A DNA stretch of 64,000 nucleotides from Nostoc sp. NMS8 (GCF_017115045.1 NZ_JABXKK010000050.1:203200-267199), one strand, 5' to 3'; shown: positions 35,958-46,090, counted from the stretch's first letter. Notes: a model not told the origin generated them from the letters alone. A program made the numbers and translations.

Positions 35958-37277
35958 TTATTCAACTCTGGCGCGGAGTGCGGGAGATGGAAAAAGATTT
36001 TGAAATCCAGCTTGTCGCTCTTCTAAAGATTCTTGGGCATCGTTCCAAAGACTTTCATAATAAAAGAAGGTTACGCCTAAACCGCGTTCTTGGACAGCCC
36101 GCACCTGAGACTTAATTTGCTGCATGGGAACTGGATTATTTCTTAACCCTGTCATAATGCCAATTCCAGTTGGAATTATTTGTTGCGCTTCTTGAATTTC
36201 TGGGCGGGAAATATTGGCTATAAAACTTTGCAGATTCGGACGATAAACTTGCACAATTAATTCGTCTACAATATTTTGCCGCATCCAAGTCAGCCAGTCT
36301 TGCAGTTGAAACTTGTAAGCAAAATCATAGTAATTGGGAGAAATTGAGAAAATTGCTTGCGGTTTTCTCTGCTTTACAGCTTGGTTAAGTTGTACCATGA
36401 ACGCCGTAATTTTATCTGCCCGCCATTTTACCCAGTCTGCATCTTGAGGATTACTTGGGGGAGCATTATTAGTTTCTTGAGTGTACAAGTCAACTGTATA
36501 TTTATCGTAGCCAAATTCGTAAGGCAAACTTGTATGATCGTCAAACTGAATGCCATCGGCATCATATTGGGTGATAGTTTCTAGCACGAGATTGGTAATG
36601 AACTGTTGCACTTGTGGATGAAACGGATTCAGCCACATTACCTCACCTGCCGCACTGATTGAAGTTTGGCTACCATCCCGCTTTTGTGTGAACCAATCGG
36701 GATAATTTAATGCTAGTTCTGAGGTTGGGGGAGCCATGAAACCAAATTCAAACCAGGGAATTACTAGCAATCCTTGGCGATGGGCTTGAGTAATGAGGTC
36801 TGCAAGAATATCATGTCCATCTGAACCTCTGTAGACAAAAGGTTGAATCCCTGCACGTTGGGCTAGGGCACTGGGATACATTACATAACCAGAGTTCCAT
36901 ACCACAGGATAGATTGTATTGAAATTTAGCCGCCGCAGTTGACTTACTGCATCCTGCACTTTAGCGCGATTTTTGAGGGTGTCAAAATCATTGTTGGTCA
37001 TCCAAACCCCGCGAATTTCCTGACGGGGTATCTGTGCAATGGCGCTAAAGCGCCCACCTTCAACGATCGCAGGGGTGAAACTGTCTACCAACAATACCGT
37101 AACAAAGGATATTAAAATGAGAAAGGGAAAAAGATACTTGAGCGATGTCTGACGACAAGCTGCTAGCCATCTACGCCGCCAATTTTGAATACTAAAAGAT
37201 GATTTCATAGATTTGAATGATGCATTAACTACCCACACACGCCATTGCTCGTTTTTATAAATGAATCTACTAAGCAT
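35958..37277 (-). CDS. Glycoside hydrolase-like family GHL10 (DUF187/YngK type) protein
   Basis: 439 residues. A cytoplasmic N-terminus and one membrane anchor (about 48-68, FPFLILISFVTVLLVDSF) precede a TIM-barrel-like domain with RQEIRGVWMTNNDFDTL, NFNTIYPVVWN, VIPWFEFGFM, and DADGIQFDDHTSLP, where the Asp residues sit as in GHL10 enzymes. Members are thought to act on glycans of the cell envelope. An internal Met at about residue 24 (MKSSFS) is an alternative start. It lies convergent to mutL. Confidence 0.85.
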   Translation of the reverse strand: MLSRFIYKNEQWRVWVVNASFKSMKSSFSIQNWRRRWLAACRQTSLKYLFPFLILISFVTVLLVDSFTPAIVEGGRFSAIAQIPRQEIRGVWMTNNDFDTLKNRAKVQDAVSQLRRLNFNTIYPVVWNSGYVMYPSALAQRAGIQPFVYRGSDGHDILADLITQAHRQGLLVIPWFEFGFMAPPTSELALNYPDWFTQKRDGSQTSISAAGEVMWLNPFHPQVQQFITNLVLETITQYDADGIQFDDHTSLPYEFGYDKYTVDLYTQETNNAPPSNPQDADWVKWRADKITAFMVQLNQAVKQRKPQAIFSISPNYYDFAYKFQLQDWLTWMRQNIVDELIVQVYRPNLQSFIANISRPEIQEAQQIIPTGIGIMTGLRNNPVPMQQIKSQVRAVQERGLGVTFFYYESLWNDAQESLEERQAGFQNLFPSPALRARVE

Positions 37278-37584
37278 ATATAGTTTATACAGTATTTATG
37301 CTTACTACAGGATTGATAAGTTGGTAGTTTTTTGTTCCCTGCTTATGGAACTTTTGCACCAGAATAACCAAAGCAGACCGATAAGGTGCTTGACGTATTT
37401 AGTAATCATTAGTGCCCAGTAAATGAAAAGAGGCAGAGGGGCAGGGAGCAGGGTGCAGAGGGGAAAGAGGTAATTTTATTCTCCCCCTCATCTTTTTCAT
37501 CTTTCCGATCTTCACATTCCCCCACGCCCTACCTGTGTCACAATAAAGAATTGTAATAAGATAAAATATTGTTAAGGTAATTTA
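37278..37584. other. Upstream region of chlI with low-complexity repeat
   Basis: 307 nt. Bases about 37425-37475 are GAGGCAGAGGGGCAGGGAG-type purine tract and its pyrimidine counterpart, the same repeat class as 10518-10606. The chlI promoter should lie after it; AAGG precedes the GTG start. Confidence 0.4.
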
Positions 37585-38709
37585 GTGAGTCCAACTGCTC
37601 AATCCACGGCAAGTGCGCGTCGCGTAGTATTTCCTTTTACGGCAATAGTGGGCCAGGAAGAAATGAAACTGGCGCTGCTATTGAACGTGATTGACCCCAA
37701 AATTGGGGGTGTAATGATTATGGGCGATCGCGGCACCGGAAAATCCACAACTATCCGGGCGCTGGCGGATCTGCTGCCAGAAATTTCTGTGGTTGCCAAT
37801 GACCCCTTTAGTAGCGATCCTAGCGACCCCGATTTGATGAGCGATGAAGTCCGCCAACTGTTAGAACAAGGGGCTGAAATTCCCGTAGCTCACAAAAAAG
37901 TCCAAATGGTAGACCTGCCGCTAGGAGCTACAGAAGACCGAGTTTGTGGCACAATCGACATTGAGAAAGCTTTATCTGAAGGTGTCAAAGCCTTTGAACC
38001 GGGACTGCTGGCAAAGGCTAACCGAGGCATTCTCTACGTGGATGAAGTCAACTTACTAGACGACCACCTTGTAGACGTGTTACTCGACTCCGCTGCCAGT
38101 GGATGGAACACTGTAGAACGCGAAGGCATTTCTATCCGTCACCCGGCCCGTTTCGTGCTTGTGGGTTCTGGAAACCCCGAAGAAGGCGAACTACGCCCCC
38201 AATTACTCGATCGCTTTGGGATGCACGCAGAAATTCACACAGTCAAAGAACCAGCCTTGCGGGTGCAAATCGTAGAACAACGGGCAGATTTTGACCAAAA
38301 TCCTCCAGTATTTCTCGAAAACTACAAACCCCAGCAAGAAGCATTACAAGAGCAAATTGTCAATGCTCAACAGCTTTTGCCAGAAGTGAAAATTGACTAC
38401 GATCTGCGGGTGAAAATTTCTGAAGTCTGTTCAGAACTGGATGTAGATGGTTTGCGGGGTGACATTGTTAGTAACCGCGCCGCCAAAGCTTTAACAGCTT
38501 ATGAAGGACGCACTGAAGTTACAGTTGATGATATCCATCGCGTAATTACCCTATGTTTGCGTCACAGACTGCGGAAAGACCCTTTAGAATCGATTGATTC
38601 TGGCTACAAAGTCGCCAAAGTTTTTAGCCGCGTCTTTGGTGTCGAACTACCAGAAAGTGATACTGCACAAAAGAACGGCACAGGTCAAAAATTAGGGGCT
38701 AGGGGTTAA
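37585..38709 (+). CDS. chlI: Magnesium chelatase ATPase subunit I (ChlI)
   Basis: 374 residues from a GTG start. AAA+ motifs: Walker [11 protein letters not shown] (about 46-55), Walker [14 protein letters not shown] (about 147-159), sensor [19 protein letters not shown]. ChlI with ChlD and ChlH inserts Mg2+ into protoporphyrin IX in chlorophyll synthesis. The last dozen residues ([15 protein letters not shown]) are unlike the family core and run into the GGAGTTAGGAGTTA repeat that fills the next 180 nt, so the tail may be repeat-derived. Confidence 0.95.
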   Translation: MSPTAQSTASARRVVFPFTAIVGQEEMKLALLLNVIDPKIGGVMIMGDRGTGKSTTIRALADLLPEISVVANDPFSSDPSDPDLMSDEVRQLLEQGAEIPVAHKKVQMVDLPLGATEDRVCGTIDIEKALSEGVKAFEPGLLAKANRGILYVDEVNLLDDHLVDVLLDSAASGWNTVEREGISIRHPARFVLVGSGNPEEGELRPQLLDRFGMHAEIHTVKEPALRVQIVEQRADFDQNPPVFLENYKPQQEALQEQIVNAQQLLPEVKIDYDLRVKISEVCSELDVDGLRGDIVSNRAAKALTAYEGRTEVTVDDIHRVITLCLRHRLRKDPLESIDSGYKVAKVFSRVFGVELPESDTAQKNGTGQKLGARG

Positions 38710-38886
38710 AAGTTAGGAGAGAGGAGTTAGGAGTTAAAAGTTTTGAATGGAAAGCTGCTTCATAACTCGCAACTTTAATTCCTCACTCAGCACTGAGTAT
38801 ATAATGCACAACTTATAACTTCTAACTCAGCACTCAGAACTAGGTACATAACTCCTAACTTAGCACTCAGCACTCAGCACTAAAAT

Positions 38887-39183
38887 ATGAGATTTTGGTC
38901 TTTTTGGTTCAACAGCTTTGTTTTATCTAGCCAATACAACCCGCCCAGGTTTGTAGAATTATTGATGCTTTTATTAGCGATCGCCATGCTGGCAATAGCC
39001 AGTATTTTACCTGATATGCCCTATTTAATCTTAGGCTTGAGCTTAGTAGTTGGGGCATCTGTTTCTATCTTAGTGCGGGAAGCGATCGCCCCTTCACCAC
39101 AGACGCGAATTACCCAACTAACAGCATCCCTACTACTCATCATCAGCCTCTATGGCTTTGCTGATTTAATGTATACTCTTTAA
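38887..39183 (+). CDS. Small membrane protein of unknown function (98 aa)
   Basis: 98 residues with three hydrophobic spans (about 24-40, 43-65 and 77-95). It starts after a tract of ACTCAGCACT repeats at 38710-38886 and is followed by an AGGAGTTAGGAGTTA/TAACTCCTAACTCC inverted pair (39201-39246) that may act as a terminator shared with the convergent gene. The reading is free of overlap and looks like a conserved cyanobacterial protein, but I can give no family. Confidence 0.65.
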   Translation: MRFWSFWFNSFVLSSQYNPPRFVELLMLLLAIAMLAIASILPDMPYLILGLSLVVGASVSILVREAIAPSPQTRITQLTASLLLIISLYGFADLMYTL

Positions 39184-39253
39184 AATTTAATTAATCAGTT
39201 AGGAGTTAGGAGTTATTAATTAATTAATAACTCCTAACTCCTAACTTTTGCAT

Positions 39254-40342
39254 TTACCAATCCTGCATTTCCACCAATTCCATACACAACTCATTAATTT
39301 GCTCCAAATCAGGTTTATGAGGTAGGGTAGATTGTTCGTAAACAACTTCCATTTCTACAACCAAATCTTCTGCCCTTTTCATCACCTGCTCATAAGAGTA
39401 CTCACCTTTTAAAATAGCTTTTAAATCCTCAAAATCACCAGCTATTCTTCTATCTACAATCACTTCACCTCGGCGTAATATTTCTACTCCACTGCGTAAC
39501 AATCTAATGCAGTGCATCCCATGTTTGAGGTCAAAACCCGACTTTCTTTCCATTTCTGCCCTAGCCAGATTTCTATTCTCTTGCCAAGATAAGTAAGCCT
39601 TCCATTCTCTTAAAGCTATTTGATAGCTTTGGCTTTTCTGAAGCAGACGGATAAAATCTTTACGGCTATTGGTTAACTTTTGGGTATATTCCAAAGTTTC
39701 ATCGGCTAAAGTATATTGTTTTAACACTCCCTTAAAATCAATATCTGCTGTCAACAATTGATATAATTGTTCCGCTTCTTCCAAAAACTCAATCCGTCCT
39801 CTGATTAAGTTATAAAGATACTCCAGAAAAGCATTTAACTCATCTTTACTGAGGGGTGCTTCGTCTTCTATGGCGAAGTCAGATGGTATTGGCTTTTTTT
39901 GCGGTGGCTTTAACAACCACTTACGATGAGTTTCCATCTTTTTGATTTGGGCAAATGCATAACCAGTGTAAGTATGTTTTACCTTCTTGCTTAAAAATAA
40001 CTGTTTATGATCAATTAAATGCTGCCCGACTGCGCTTAAAAAAGGATAGTTATTCAACCAGAGTAATTCTAAAACATTGGGGTTCGCGCCAGCTAATAAC
40101 TGGAGAATTTTTCTTAATTCATATATAACTGTGTCTTTGTTACCATCAACGAATGGAAATATTCCTGGTTCATCCCAACCAGTATCTTTTTGTTCTATAT
40201 GGTCAAATCCCAAGTAATATCTTTTGGGTGCAATAAATACTCCCCGATAATCAAAGTCGGAATCAGGACGATTTAAACCATAACCGTGGCTACCAGCCAA
40301 GCCAATTAAAATAGTTCTTTGCTCAACTTCTATTCTTTTCAT
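39254..40342 (-). CDS. RlaP-type (Pol beta superfamily) nucleotidyltransferase
   Basis: 362 residues. The nucleotidyltransferase motif is at the N-terminus: GSHGYGLNRPDSDFDYRG (about 17-34), with the GS and the two metal-binding Asp residues of the Pol beta fold. The following helical part (LLAGANPNVLELLW, HGMHCIRLLRSGVEIL) matches the RlaP family, whose members often lie near RNA ligases or repair genes. None is seen nearby. Substrate unknown. Confidence 0.8.
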   Translation of the reverse strand: MKRIEVEQRTILIGLAGSHGYGLNRPDSDFDYRGVFIAPKRYYLGFDHIEQKDTGWDEPGIFPFVDGNKDTVIYELRKILQLLAGANPNVLELLWLNNYPFLSAVGQHLIDHKQLFLSKKVKHTYTGYAFAQIKKMETHRKWLLKPPQKKPIPSDFAIEDEAPLSKDELNAFLEYLYNLIRGRIEFLEEAEQLYQLLTADIDFKGVLKQYTLADETLEYTQKLTNSRKDFIRLLQKSQSYQIALREWKAYLSWQENRNLARAEMERKSGFDLKHGMHCIRLLRSGVEILRRGEVIVDRRIAGDFEDLKAILKGEYSYEQVMKRAEDLVVEMEVVYEQSTLPHKPDLEQINELCMELVEMQDW

Positions 40343-40449
40343 CTAATTAAAATATAGTCATTGTGATATGTCCACACACTTCTTTTCAGGAAAGTGGTTT
40401 TGTGCGATTCGTTGCTTATTGAATCACGGTACTCAGCCCGTAGATAACT

Positions 40450-40554
40450 CAATACGCTTGGGTTAAGGTTATTTGTGTAAATAATTGATCTATTGAAGAC
40501 GCGATAAATCGCGTCTCTACATAAGGGTTTTGTTACTCATTCTGAACTGTATTA
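40450..40554. repeat. MITE-like dispersed repeat, family A, copy 2
   Basis: Starts CAATACGCTTGGGTTAAGG and ends CATTCTGAACTGTATTA. The interior has GACGCGATAAATCGCGTC, a 9-bp-arm palindrome, and TTTTGTTACTCATTC shared with the other copies. Confidence 0.7.
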
Positions 40555-40633
40555 GTACATAACTAAGCCAACCATAACCCGAAAACGGGAAAAGGGGAAA
40601 TGACTTAACAAAATCGCATTGTTCCCTTTTGCC

Positions 40634-40847
40634 TTAATGCTCAATTGCCCCTAACGCTTTCAGGGTAACTTTTTGAGCTTCAGTCAATCCCGTTGCTCTT
40701 TTGATATTCATGCCTTCATAGATCGACCATCAACGTTTTGGTGCAGCGTCCTGTTGCCACATCCCACAGCTTAATCGTGCGATCGTACCCCTTTGGATTG
40801 AAGAGAGCTGCCTTCACAGGTTCAGTATGACCTGATGACCATTGATT
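40634..40847 (-). pseudogene. C-terminal remnant of a WD40-repeat protein
   Basis: On the minus strand the frame reads GHTEPVKAALFNPKG, YDRTIKLWDVATGRCTKT, then after a frameshift near 40730 YEGMNIKRATGLTEAQKV and TLKALGAIEH before a stop. The RTIKLWDV block is a WD40 repeat and the ending is the C-terminus of large Nostoc WD40/NB-ARC proteins. A piece is missing between FNPKG and YDRT. No start or upstream domain remains. Confidence 0.75.
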
Positions 40848-40889
40848 GAGAAATTACAAATGAATTCAAAAGGAAAACAGGCTTTCTCC

Positions 40890-41049
40890 TTAGAGGATGT
40901 CTAAGAAGTATCAAATATTTCTTGATCCCCCCTAACTCCCCTTAAAAAAGGGGGGAATAAGAGTCTTAAAGTCCCCCTTTTTAAGGGGGATTTAGGGGCA
41001 TCTCCAAGGGTTAGATGTATACAAAAAAACTTTTCAAACATCCTCTTAG
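40890..41049. mobile_element. MITE-like element, family B, copy 2
   Basis: Left end TTAGAGGATGTCTAAGAAG, inner inverted pair GATCCCCCCTAACTCCCC / GGGGGATTTAGGGGCATC, right end ACTTTTCAAACATCCTCTTA. A second copy of the end (TCTTAGAGGATGTTTGAAAA) abuts it at 41044-41064, so two elements may have met here. Confidence 0.75.
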
Positions 41050-41075
41050 AGGATGTTTGAAAAGCATTAATTTTT

Positions 41076-41103
41076 ATCAAAAAACCTTAACCGAACCGTA
41101 TTG
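41076..41103. repeat. Repeat end CCTTAACCGAACCGTATTG, copy 2
   Basis: 28 bp identical to 35888-35915. It directly follows the family B end and is probably a solo terminal sequence of family A. Confidence 0.6.
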
Positions 41104-41172
41104 ATTTAGCAACAAGTTTTTATCTAATACAGGCTAACAATCCTACTTGGGTTGTTAGCCTCTATTCAGATA

Positions 41173-41415
41173 CTAAACTCTTACATTTACATATCGAGCA
41201 GGAACTCGAACCTTAACCCATCTGTTACCACGTCGTACTGTTTCCCAATGTGCAGGAATTAACTTTCGTTGATATCGAGCAACAACAGGTTTACGCACAA
41301 CAGCAACTCTATGAACATTGGGTCTAACAATTATTTCTGCTGCTGATGCTTGTGAGGGTAATGAGGAAATTGCAAATGGTAGAGCAAGCAATGTACCTAA
41401 TAAAATACGTTTCAT
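41173..41415 (-). CDS. Small secreted basic protein (80 aa)
   Basis: Start at the ATG at 41415, with GGAG 8 nt upstream; a TTG two codons earlier is less likely. A signal peptide (1-25, ending SQASA) precedes a basic mature part rich in Val, Arg and Tyr (KPVVARYQRKLIPAHWETV, RRGNRWVKVRVPARYV). Such small exported cyanobacterial proteins with a HWE/HW motif are common, but the role is unknown. AT-rich flanks and repeats isolate it from the neighbours. Confidence 0.75.
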   Translation of the reverse strand: MKRILLGTLLALPFAISSLPSQASAAEIIVRPNVHRVAVVRKPVVARYQRKLIPAHWETVRRGNRWVKVRVPARYVNVRV

Positions 41416-41671
41416 GTTCAAATCTCCATCAATTATTTAACTTGAGTTTTTTACAGCACTTATCAATAATTTATGAACAGATGTTTTGTTCGCTGCACAG
41501 CTTCATTGATTTGCTGTATTACTCTCAGTTTAAAATACTGATTAAGAAGATACAGTGTAATAAAGTCACAATTGAAGTATGACTTTATTCACATTTTGAA
41601 CTTTGGATAAAAAAGAGGAGTTCCGTAAAACCTCTCATAGCTGGTACTAATTATTATCTATGAGCTTGCAA

Positions 41672-41943
41672 TTACTGAATTTTTAAGACGATAATACCAA
41701 TTAATACAGCAAGACCTAGCGCTCTACGAAAATAGTTAATGCCTTGAAATAGTTCCAGCCACGCCCAAGTAAACAACGAGCCATTTGCCAGAACGTCTAA
41801 CACTGTATTGATTTTACCAGTTGTAAAAACTAGAGTTAGTAAACTAGCTACTATCCAAAGAATAAGTGGTGGATTTGGCATTTCAGCCAAAACAATTTTG
41901 CCATTGCTATCACGGAAGGTTTTATCAACTAATGTATTTTGCA
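41672..41943 (-). CDS. Small membrane protein, conserved hypothetical (90 aa)
   Basis: The ATG at 41943 (MQNTLVDKTFRDSNGKIVLAE) is preferred over a TTG at 41989 because the protein then starts with a soluble, well-formed segment. Two or three hydrophobic spans follow (about 26-42, 50-65 and 70-88). It resembles small inner-membrane proteins found in many bacteria that open with an NxLVDKxFRDxxGKIVLAQ-like segment. Function unknown. Confidence 0.7.
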
Positions 41944-42244
41944 TTCTTTGAAATTGCTTGCTACTTAGGTAAAAATTCTTAACTTGCAAAAAAATCGGGG
42001 CGTTCTATAGAGAATAGGCTGAGGATTTATTGCAAATAATCTAAGAATATTAAAACATTCAGATAAATATCTTTTCAATTATCTAATGGCTGAGATTAGA
42101 GCGGTCAAGCATATTCATATATGATTATATTGAAAGGCATACTCAGATGAAATTCGCCAATATATTTCGGGATAAATGACATCCAAACATAGAAAAGCCT
42201 CCTACACTAGGAGGCTTAAAAATTAGCGGAGACAACTTGTTTAA

Positions 42245-45200
42245 CTACAGCCTGACTACAGCGATCGCTCCTCCTAATGCAGAGAAAATGGCGGAAACGG
42301 ATGCTGTGGCAAATAACCACCAAGCGGCTGTCGCTGCGGCTTTGCGGGTTTCTTCTGCTTGCCGCTGTGCTTGATGTTTCACCTGTTCTAGGCGGCGTTG
42401 GGCTTCCTGCTGTATGCGTTCTGCACGTTGCAATACTGTGTTGCGTGCCCGTTCAATTTGATCGATAATCCGATTGGCATCTTCCTCGGAGATGTCCTCA
42501 CGAGAACTCATAATTGCCACTAGGGTATCACGGTCGAAAGAGGAGAGGCGATCGCGCAGAGCATCAAATCCTGCTTGAGGATCGTCAAAAAATGTCCGAA
42601 CATCGCGCTTAATACTATCATAGTTAAGTTCTGGGCGATCCAAGGAGTTGAGATAGTTACGGATACGAGCAAAAACCCCGTCAACTGCATCTTGAATGCC
42701 TCGTTGGATGCTCCGCACTTGTTCGACAAATTGATCCCTTACGGATACGATGCTATCGGCAATCCGTGCTGCTTCTTCATCAGAAATATCTTCCCGAATT
42801 TTCAGCAGAGCAATGATGGTATCACGGTCAAATTGGGAAAGGCGATCGCCAAAACTTTCTACGCCGACTCGCGGATCGTGCAACAATAATTGCAAGTCGC
42901 GTTTGATACCTTCAGGATTGAGTTCTTCTTTGCCAGTTTGGCGCAGATATTCTTCCAGATAACCTTTGAATGATTCTACTCTTTGCTGTGTGCGGCTAGC
43001 TAGGCGACGAGGCGCACGCACAAAGTTACGAATCGAATTTTGGGTAGAATCAATGATTTCATTGACTTGTTGTTCACTCAAGTCTTGGCGTTGACTAAGC
43101 AATTTCACCAGTGTATCCCGGTCTACCTGGGACAACCGACGGCGCAGTGCAACGGCTCCCTCTTTGGGATTTTCAAACAATTTGGTCAAGTCTCGCCCAA
43201 TTCCTTCAGGATTCAGTTCTTGTTTACCAGTATTCCGTAAGTAATCTGCGATCGTTGTCGTCACAGAGTCGTATTGCTCTTTTGCTTTTTCGACTACAGC
43301 TTGGGGTGTGTGGCGAATACTATGCCATGACTCTTCAGTAGTATTGATGATTTGATTAACTTGATCTTCACTCAAATCTTCTCGCTGACTCAACAATTGC
43401 ACTAAGGTGTCGCGGTCAAAGCGAGACAAGCGCGCCCGAATTGAGCTAATTCCAGCTTGGGGATCTTCCAGTAGCTTTTTGAAGTCGGCGCGGATAGCAT
43501 CAGGATTCAGTTCTGATTTGCCGGTGTTACGCAGATATGATTCTACATTCAGCCACAGGGTTTCTGCCTGATATTGCGCCTGTTCTGCTAGTCCTTTGGA
43601 TTCTACCAAGACGCGATCGCGTTGTTTTTCCAACTCATCAAGAATGGTGTCTACTTCATATAGCTGGATATCATTACGTTCCAGCAATATCTCCCGAATT
43701 TCTTGGCGTTCAATGTGAGCCAGTCGCAATGTCAGGGTTTCATAATCTGCCTCTGAGTCTGCCAACAGTGGTTTAAAATTCTGCTCAATGCCTTCGGGAG
43801 TCAAATCTGCTTTCGGAGTAACCAGCAAATAACTTTCTACTGCACGTTGCAAGTCTTGGACTATATCTCTTTCTTCACTAGCTCTAACTGTCACTAGCAC
43901 TTGTTGGCGGACAGTTTCTAGCTGATTTGCAATGCGCTGAATTTGACCTTGGGTAAGCAATCCCCGTTGCTGCAAAATTTTGGCGAAATCATTGCGGGAT
44001 AGTCGTTCTAGTTCCCTGCGGACGATTCCAGGGTCGGCTGCTGGATCGTAGATGACATCATGAAATTCCTGGGCAATTTTTTCTGAACTCAATTGCCAAG
44101 CATAAGTATTGTACAGGTAGTTTTCGACATCAGCCCGAATTGGGCTATAGGGTTGGGATAGTGTTGGCAACCCTAGTTTATCTGCTTGTTGGGTGACTTT
44201 ATCTTTGGCGGTGGTGAGACTACCCAAGATTTTTTCCACATCCAAATCAGGCAAATCTGCCCGTCCCAACACAGTGGCGGTTAAGGCGGATAGTCCTTGC
44301 TGGATTGTACTTTGAATTGGCCCGGAGGCTGGCTTTTGGTCAGATTCTTTGGAATCACCCTTTTCTGCTAATAACCGATCCAGTTTGGCGTTGAGTTCAT
44401 CTGTTTTGGTTTGTCCTGGTGGGAGTGATTTCAAATAATCCATTAACTCACCCAGCCGATCTTCGGTGGGTGGTTGCTGACTTACCACTTGCTGCCAAAC
44501 TTTAAACAACGTATCAGCAATGCGGCTAACATCTTTTTTGGAAAGGTCGGTGCGACTGCTGACTAACTCGATAAACTTTTGGCGGTCGATGTTGCGGATA
44601 TCTGGAGTCCCCGCGATCGCTTTTAATTGCGGATCGTTGAGTAAATTTTCAAAATCACTCCGAATCTTCGATACATCGAGTTCTGGAGGACGCAGCTTGT
44701 CTAAATAATCTTCAATGTTTTCCCGAATACTCGCGGGGTCGATGGCGCTTCCGAGTTCTCGACGGATAGCGGCGGCGGCGGCTTCTGCTGTGGCTACCAC
44801 TTGGTTATTTACAGCTTTAGCACCCAAGGCGGCGGTAGCAGTCCCCATAATCGTCTGAAAACCGGCTGTTGCCGTATTGACAACTGAGCCGATTAAAGAG
44901 CCTACGGTGGTGGAACTGACCCAAACGAGGATCAGAAAGTAAGCACCCCAAATCACCAAACCGAGAATCGCTCCCAAGGTTGGATCTAAGATTACCAGGC
45001 TCAATTTTACCGCGAGGAAAGAAGCAATTAATAAGGCGATCGTTACAGTGACTAATGTCCAAATCCCCACTGCTGTGCCGATTTTGCGAATACTGCCGCC
45101 CAAACTTCCGACTTCCCCATTATCTGAATCCGAGTCAGATGAGTGCCCCAGGTAGGAAATACCGGCTGCAAGGGAGAGATTAGTGAGAACTAATTGGAAA

Positions 45201-45364
45201 GCAAAGGCTAGAATTACGCCGGAGATTAAAGCTACAAAAAAGCGCGGCCCGGAAGTAAGAACCGATGCCTGTGCTGGCGTGATATTTGAGGCATCTACCT
45301 GAGTCTGTGCCACCCATAGTAGTGGTTTGTAGAGTCCCACCATAATTTCCGTACTTTGGAGCAT
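42245..45364 (-). CDS. Large membrane protein with seven internal helical repeats, function unknown (1039 aa)
   Basis: N-terminal region (about 1-200) with four hydrophobic spans; residues about 200-985 consist of repeats; a charged coiled-coil (QRRLEQVKHQAQRQAEETR) leads to a final membrane span (about 1010-1035). Each repeat has a YLRNTGKxELNPEGIxxDL part and a RLSxFDRDTLVxLLSQRxDLS part; I count seven of the second type, the last four being the most alike. The design suggests a rod or clamp tethered to a membrane at both ends. I know related cyanobacterial proteins only as uncharacterised, sometimes mislabelled as MFS transporters. It stands alone. Confidence 0.8.
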   Translation of the reverse strand: MLQSTEIMVGLYKPLLWVAQTQVDASNITPAQASVLTSGPRFFVALISGVILAFAFQLVLTNLSLAAGISYLGHSSDSDSDNGEVGSLGGSIRKIGTAVGIWTLVTVTIALLIASFLAVKLSLVILDPTLGAILGLVIWGAYFLILVWVSSTTVGSLIGSVVNTATAGFQTIMGTATAALGAKAVNNQVVATAEAAAAAIRRELGSAIDPASIRENIEDYLDKLRPPELDVSKIRSDFENLLNDPQLKAIAGTPDIRNIDRQKFIELVSSRTDLSKKDVSRIADTLFKVWQQVVSQQPPTEDRLGELMDYLKSLPPGQTKTDELNAKLDRLLAEKGDSKESDQKPASGPIQSTIQQGLSALTATVLGRADLPDLDVEKILGSLTTAKDKVTQQADKLGLPTLSQPYSPIRADVENYLYNTYAWQLSSEKIAQEFHDVIYDPAADPGIVRRELERLSRNDFAKILQQRGLLTQGQIQRIANQLETVRQQVLVTVRASEERDIVQDLQRAVESYLLVTPKADLTPEGIEQNFKPLLADSEADYETLTLRLAHIERQEIREILLERNDIQLYEVDTILDELEKQRDRVLVESKGLAEQAQYQAETLWLNVESYLRNTGKSELNPDAIRADFKKLLEDPQAGISSIRARLSRFDRDTLVQLLSQREDLSEDQVNQIINTTEESWHSIRHTPQAVVEKAKEQYDSVTTTIADYLRNTGKQELNPEGIGRDLTKLFENPKEGAVALRRRLSQVDRDTLVKLLSQRQDLSEQQVNEIIDSTQNSIRNFVRAPRRLASRTQQRVESFKGYLEEYLRQTGKEELNPEGIKRDLQLLLHDPRVGVESFGDRLSQFDRDTIIALLKIREDISDEEAARIADSIVSVRDQFVEQVRSIQRGIQDAVDGVFARIRNYLNSLDRPELNYDSIKRDVRTFFDDPQAGFDALRDRLSSFDRDTLVAIMSSREDISEEDANRIIDQIERARNTVLQRAERIQQEAQRRLEQVKHQAQRQAEETRKAAATAAWWLFATASVSAIFSALGGAIAVVRL

Positions 45365-46090
45365 TGGATTTCCTTTTTCTAAGTTTAAAATTGGGTAATT
45401 AAGAATTTCTTGAGAAGCAACTCTTAGTATTTATTGTTTTCACCTATGGCATTACCTAACTCTGTTAGATCAGAATCGTAGAATTTAGCTATTTAAAGCA
45501 TCTCTCCAAAGGCTGAAATCATCATACAGCGTAAGATATAACTTTTAGCTTCTTTCGGTAAAAATATTAATAAAATTGGCAACCACTATTAATTATGTAC
45601 CGCTCTTTTTGAATTTTAATTGTTTACCTTATGGCGAGTGATTCTATTTAAATACTAGTTTGCTGCCAAGTAGTTTAAATTTATTTATATATCTATTATT
45701 TATCACCCTCTCCAGGTGGATTTGTTTATAAAAATACCTTTTGTAATCGTCCATAAGAAGTGCTTGTGGTTTCTGCCTATAGGCATAACAATTTCCAGTT
45801 ATTAATAGGTACATTAAAGTTAACAAACGAATCGTTAAGGAAAAAATGGCAATTCGCTTTTCCAGAGATTTGCCAATAATTTCAACAGAAGACAATAGTT
45901 GCGATCGCAATTAATTTCTGTTTAGTTGGAATTCTTAAGCCTAAATTTGGAACGGTCGTTTTGAAATAATTGGCTTTCTTGCCTATTTACTTTGGTACGT
46001 AGCAAGTTCTAGTCTTCTGCATAACACTTTACATTGCATTGGCTACTAGAAATTCAACACCTAAAAAGCTATTAAATTTTGGAGAAAAAA
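45365..46090. other. Upstream region of the HLIP genes, with a decayed HLIP copy
   Basis: 726 nt. The left two thirds are A/T rich with no gene I trust. The right end has the HLIP remnant at 45943-46049. The promoter of the intact HLIP pair should lie before or inside this remnant. Confidence 0.5.
45943..46049 (+). pseudogene. Truncated, decayed HLIP gene copy
   Basis: The bases align to the second half of the two intact genes downstream: AAATTTGGAACGGTCG, then ATTGGCTTTCTTGCCTAT, and an identical ATTGGCTACTAG end. In phase it reads IWNGRFEIIGFLAYLLW and then diverges to the same stop. The codon for the Glu before IWNGR is TAA and there is no start, so it is dead. The spacer after it (CACCTAAAAA...TTTTGGAGAAAAAAATGG) also matches the spacer between the intact copies. 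Confidence 0.8.

Larger units (their letters stand above)
40343..41172. other. Gene-free region filled with repeat elements and a WD40 remnant
   Basis: 830 nt holding a family A repeat (40450-40554), a WD40 pseudogene fragment (40634-40847), a family B MITE (40890-41049) and a solo family A end (41076-41103). No intact gene. It looks like a repeat landing zone. Confidence 0.6.

Noticed and set aside
45644..45910. 88-residue open frame on the minus strand in the HLIP upstream region
   Set aside because: A/T-rich composition, Lys/Tyr/Ile-rich product with no domain, and it lies where promoters are expected.
45790..46045. HLR1-type (RpaB) light-response element before the HLIP genes
   Set aside because: Only single TTTACATT-like units were found; the paired direct repeat required for HLR1 is not convincing.
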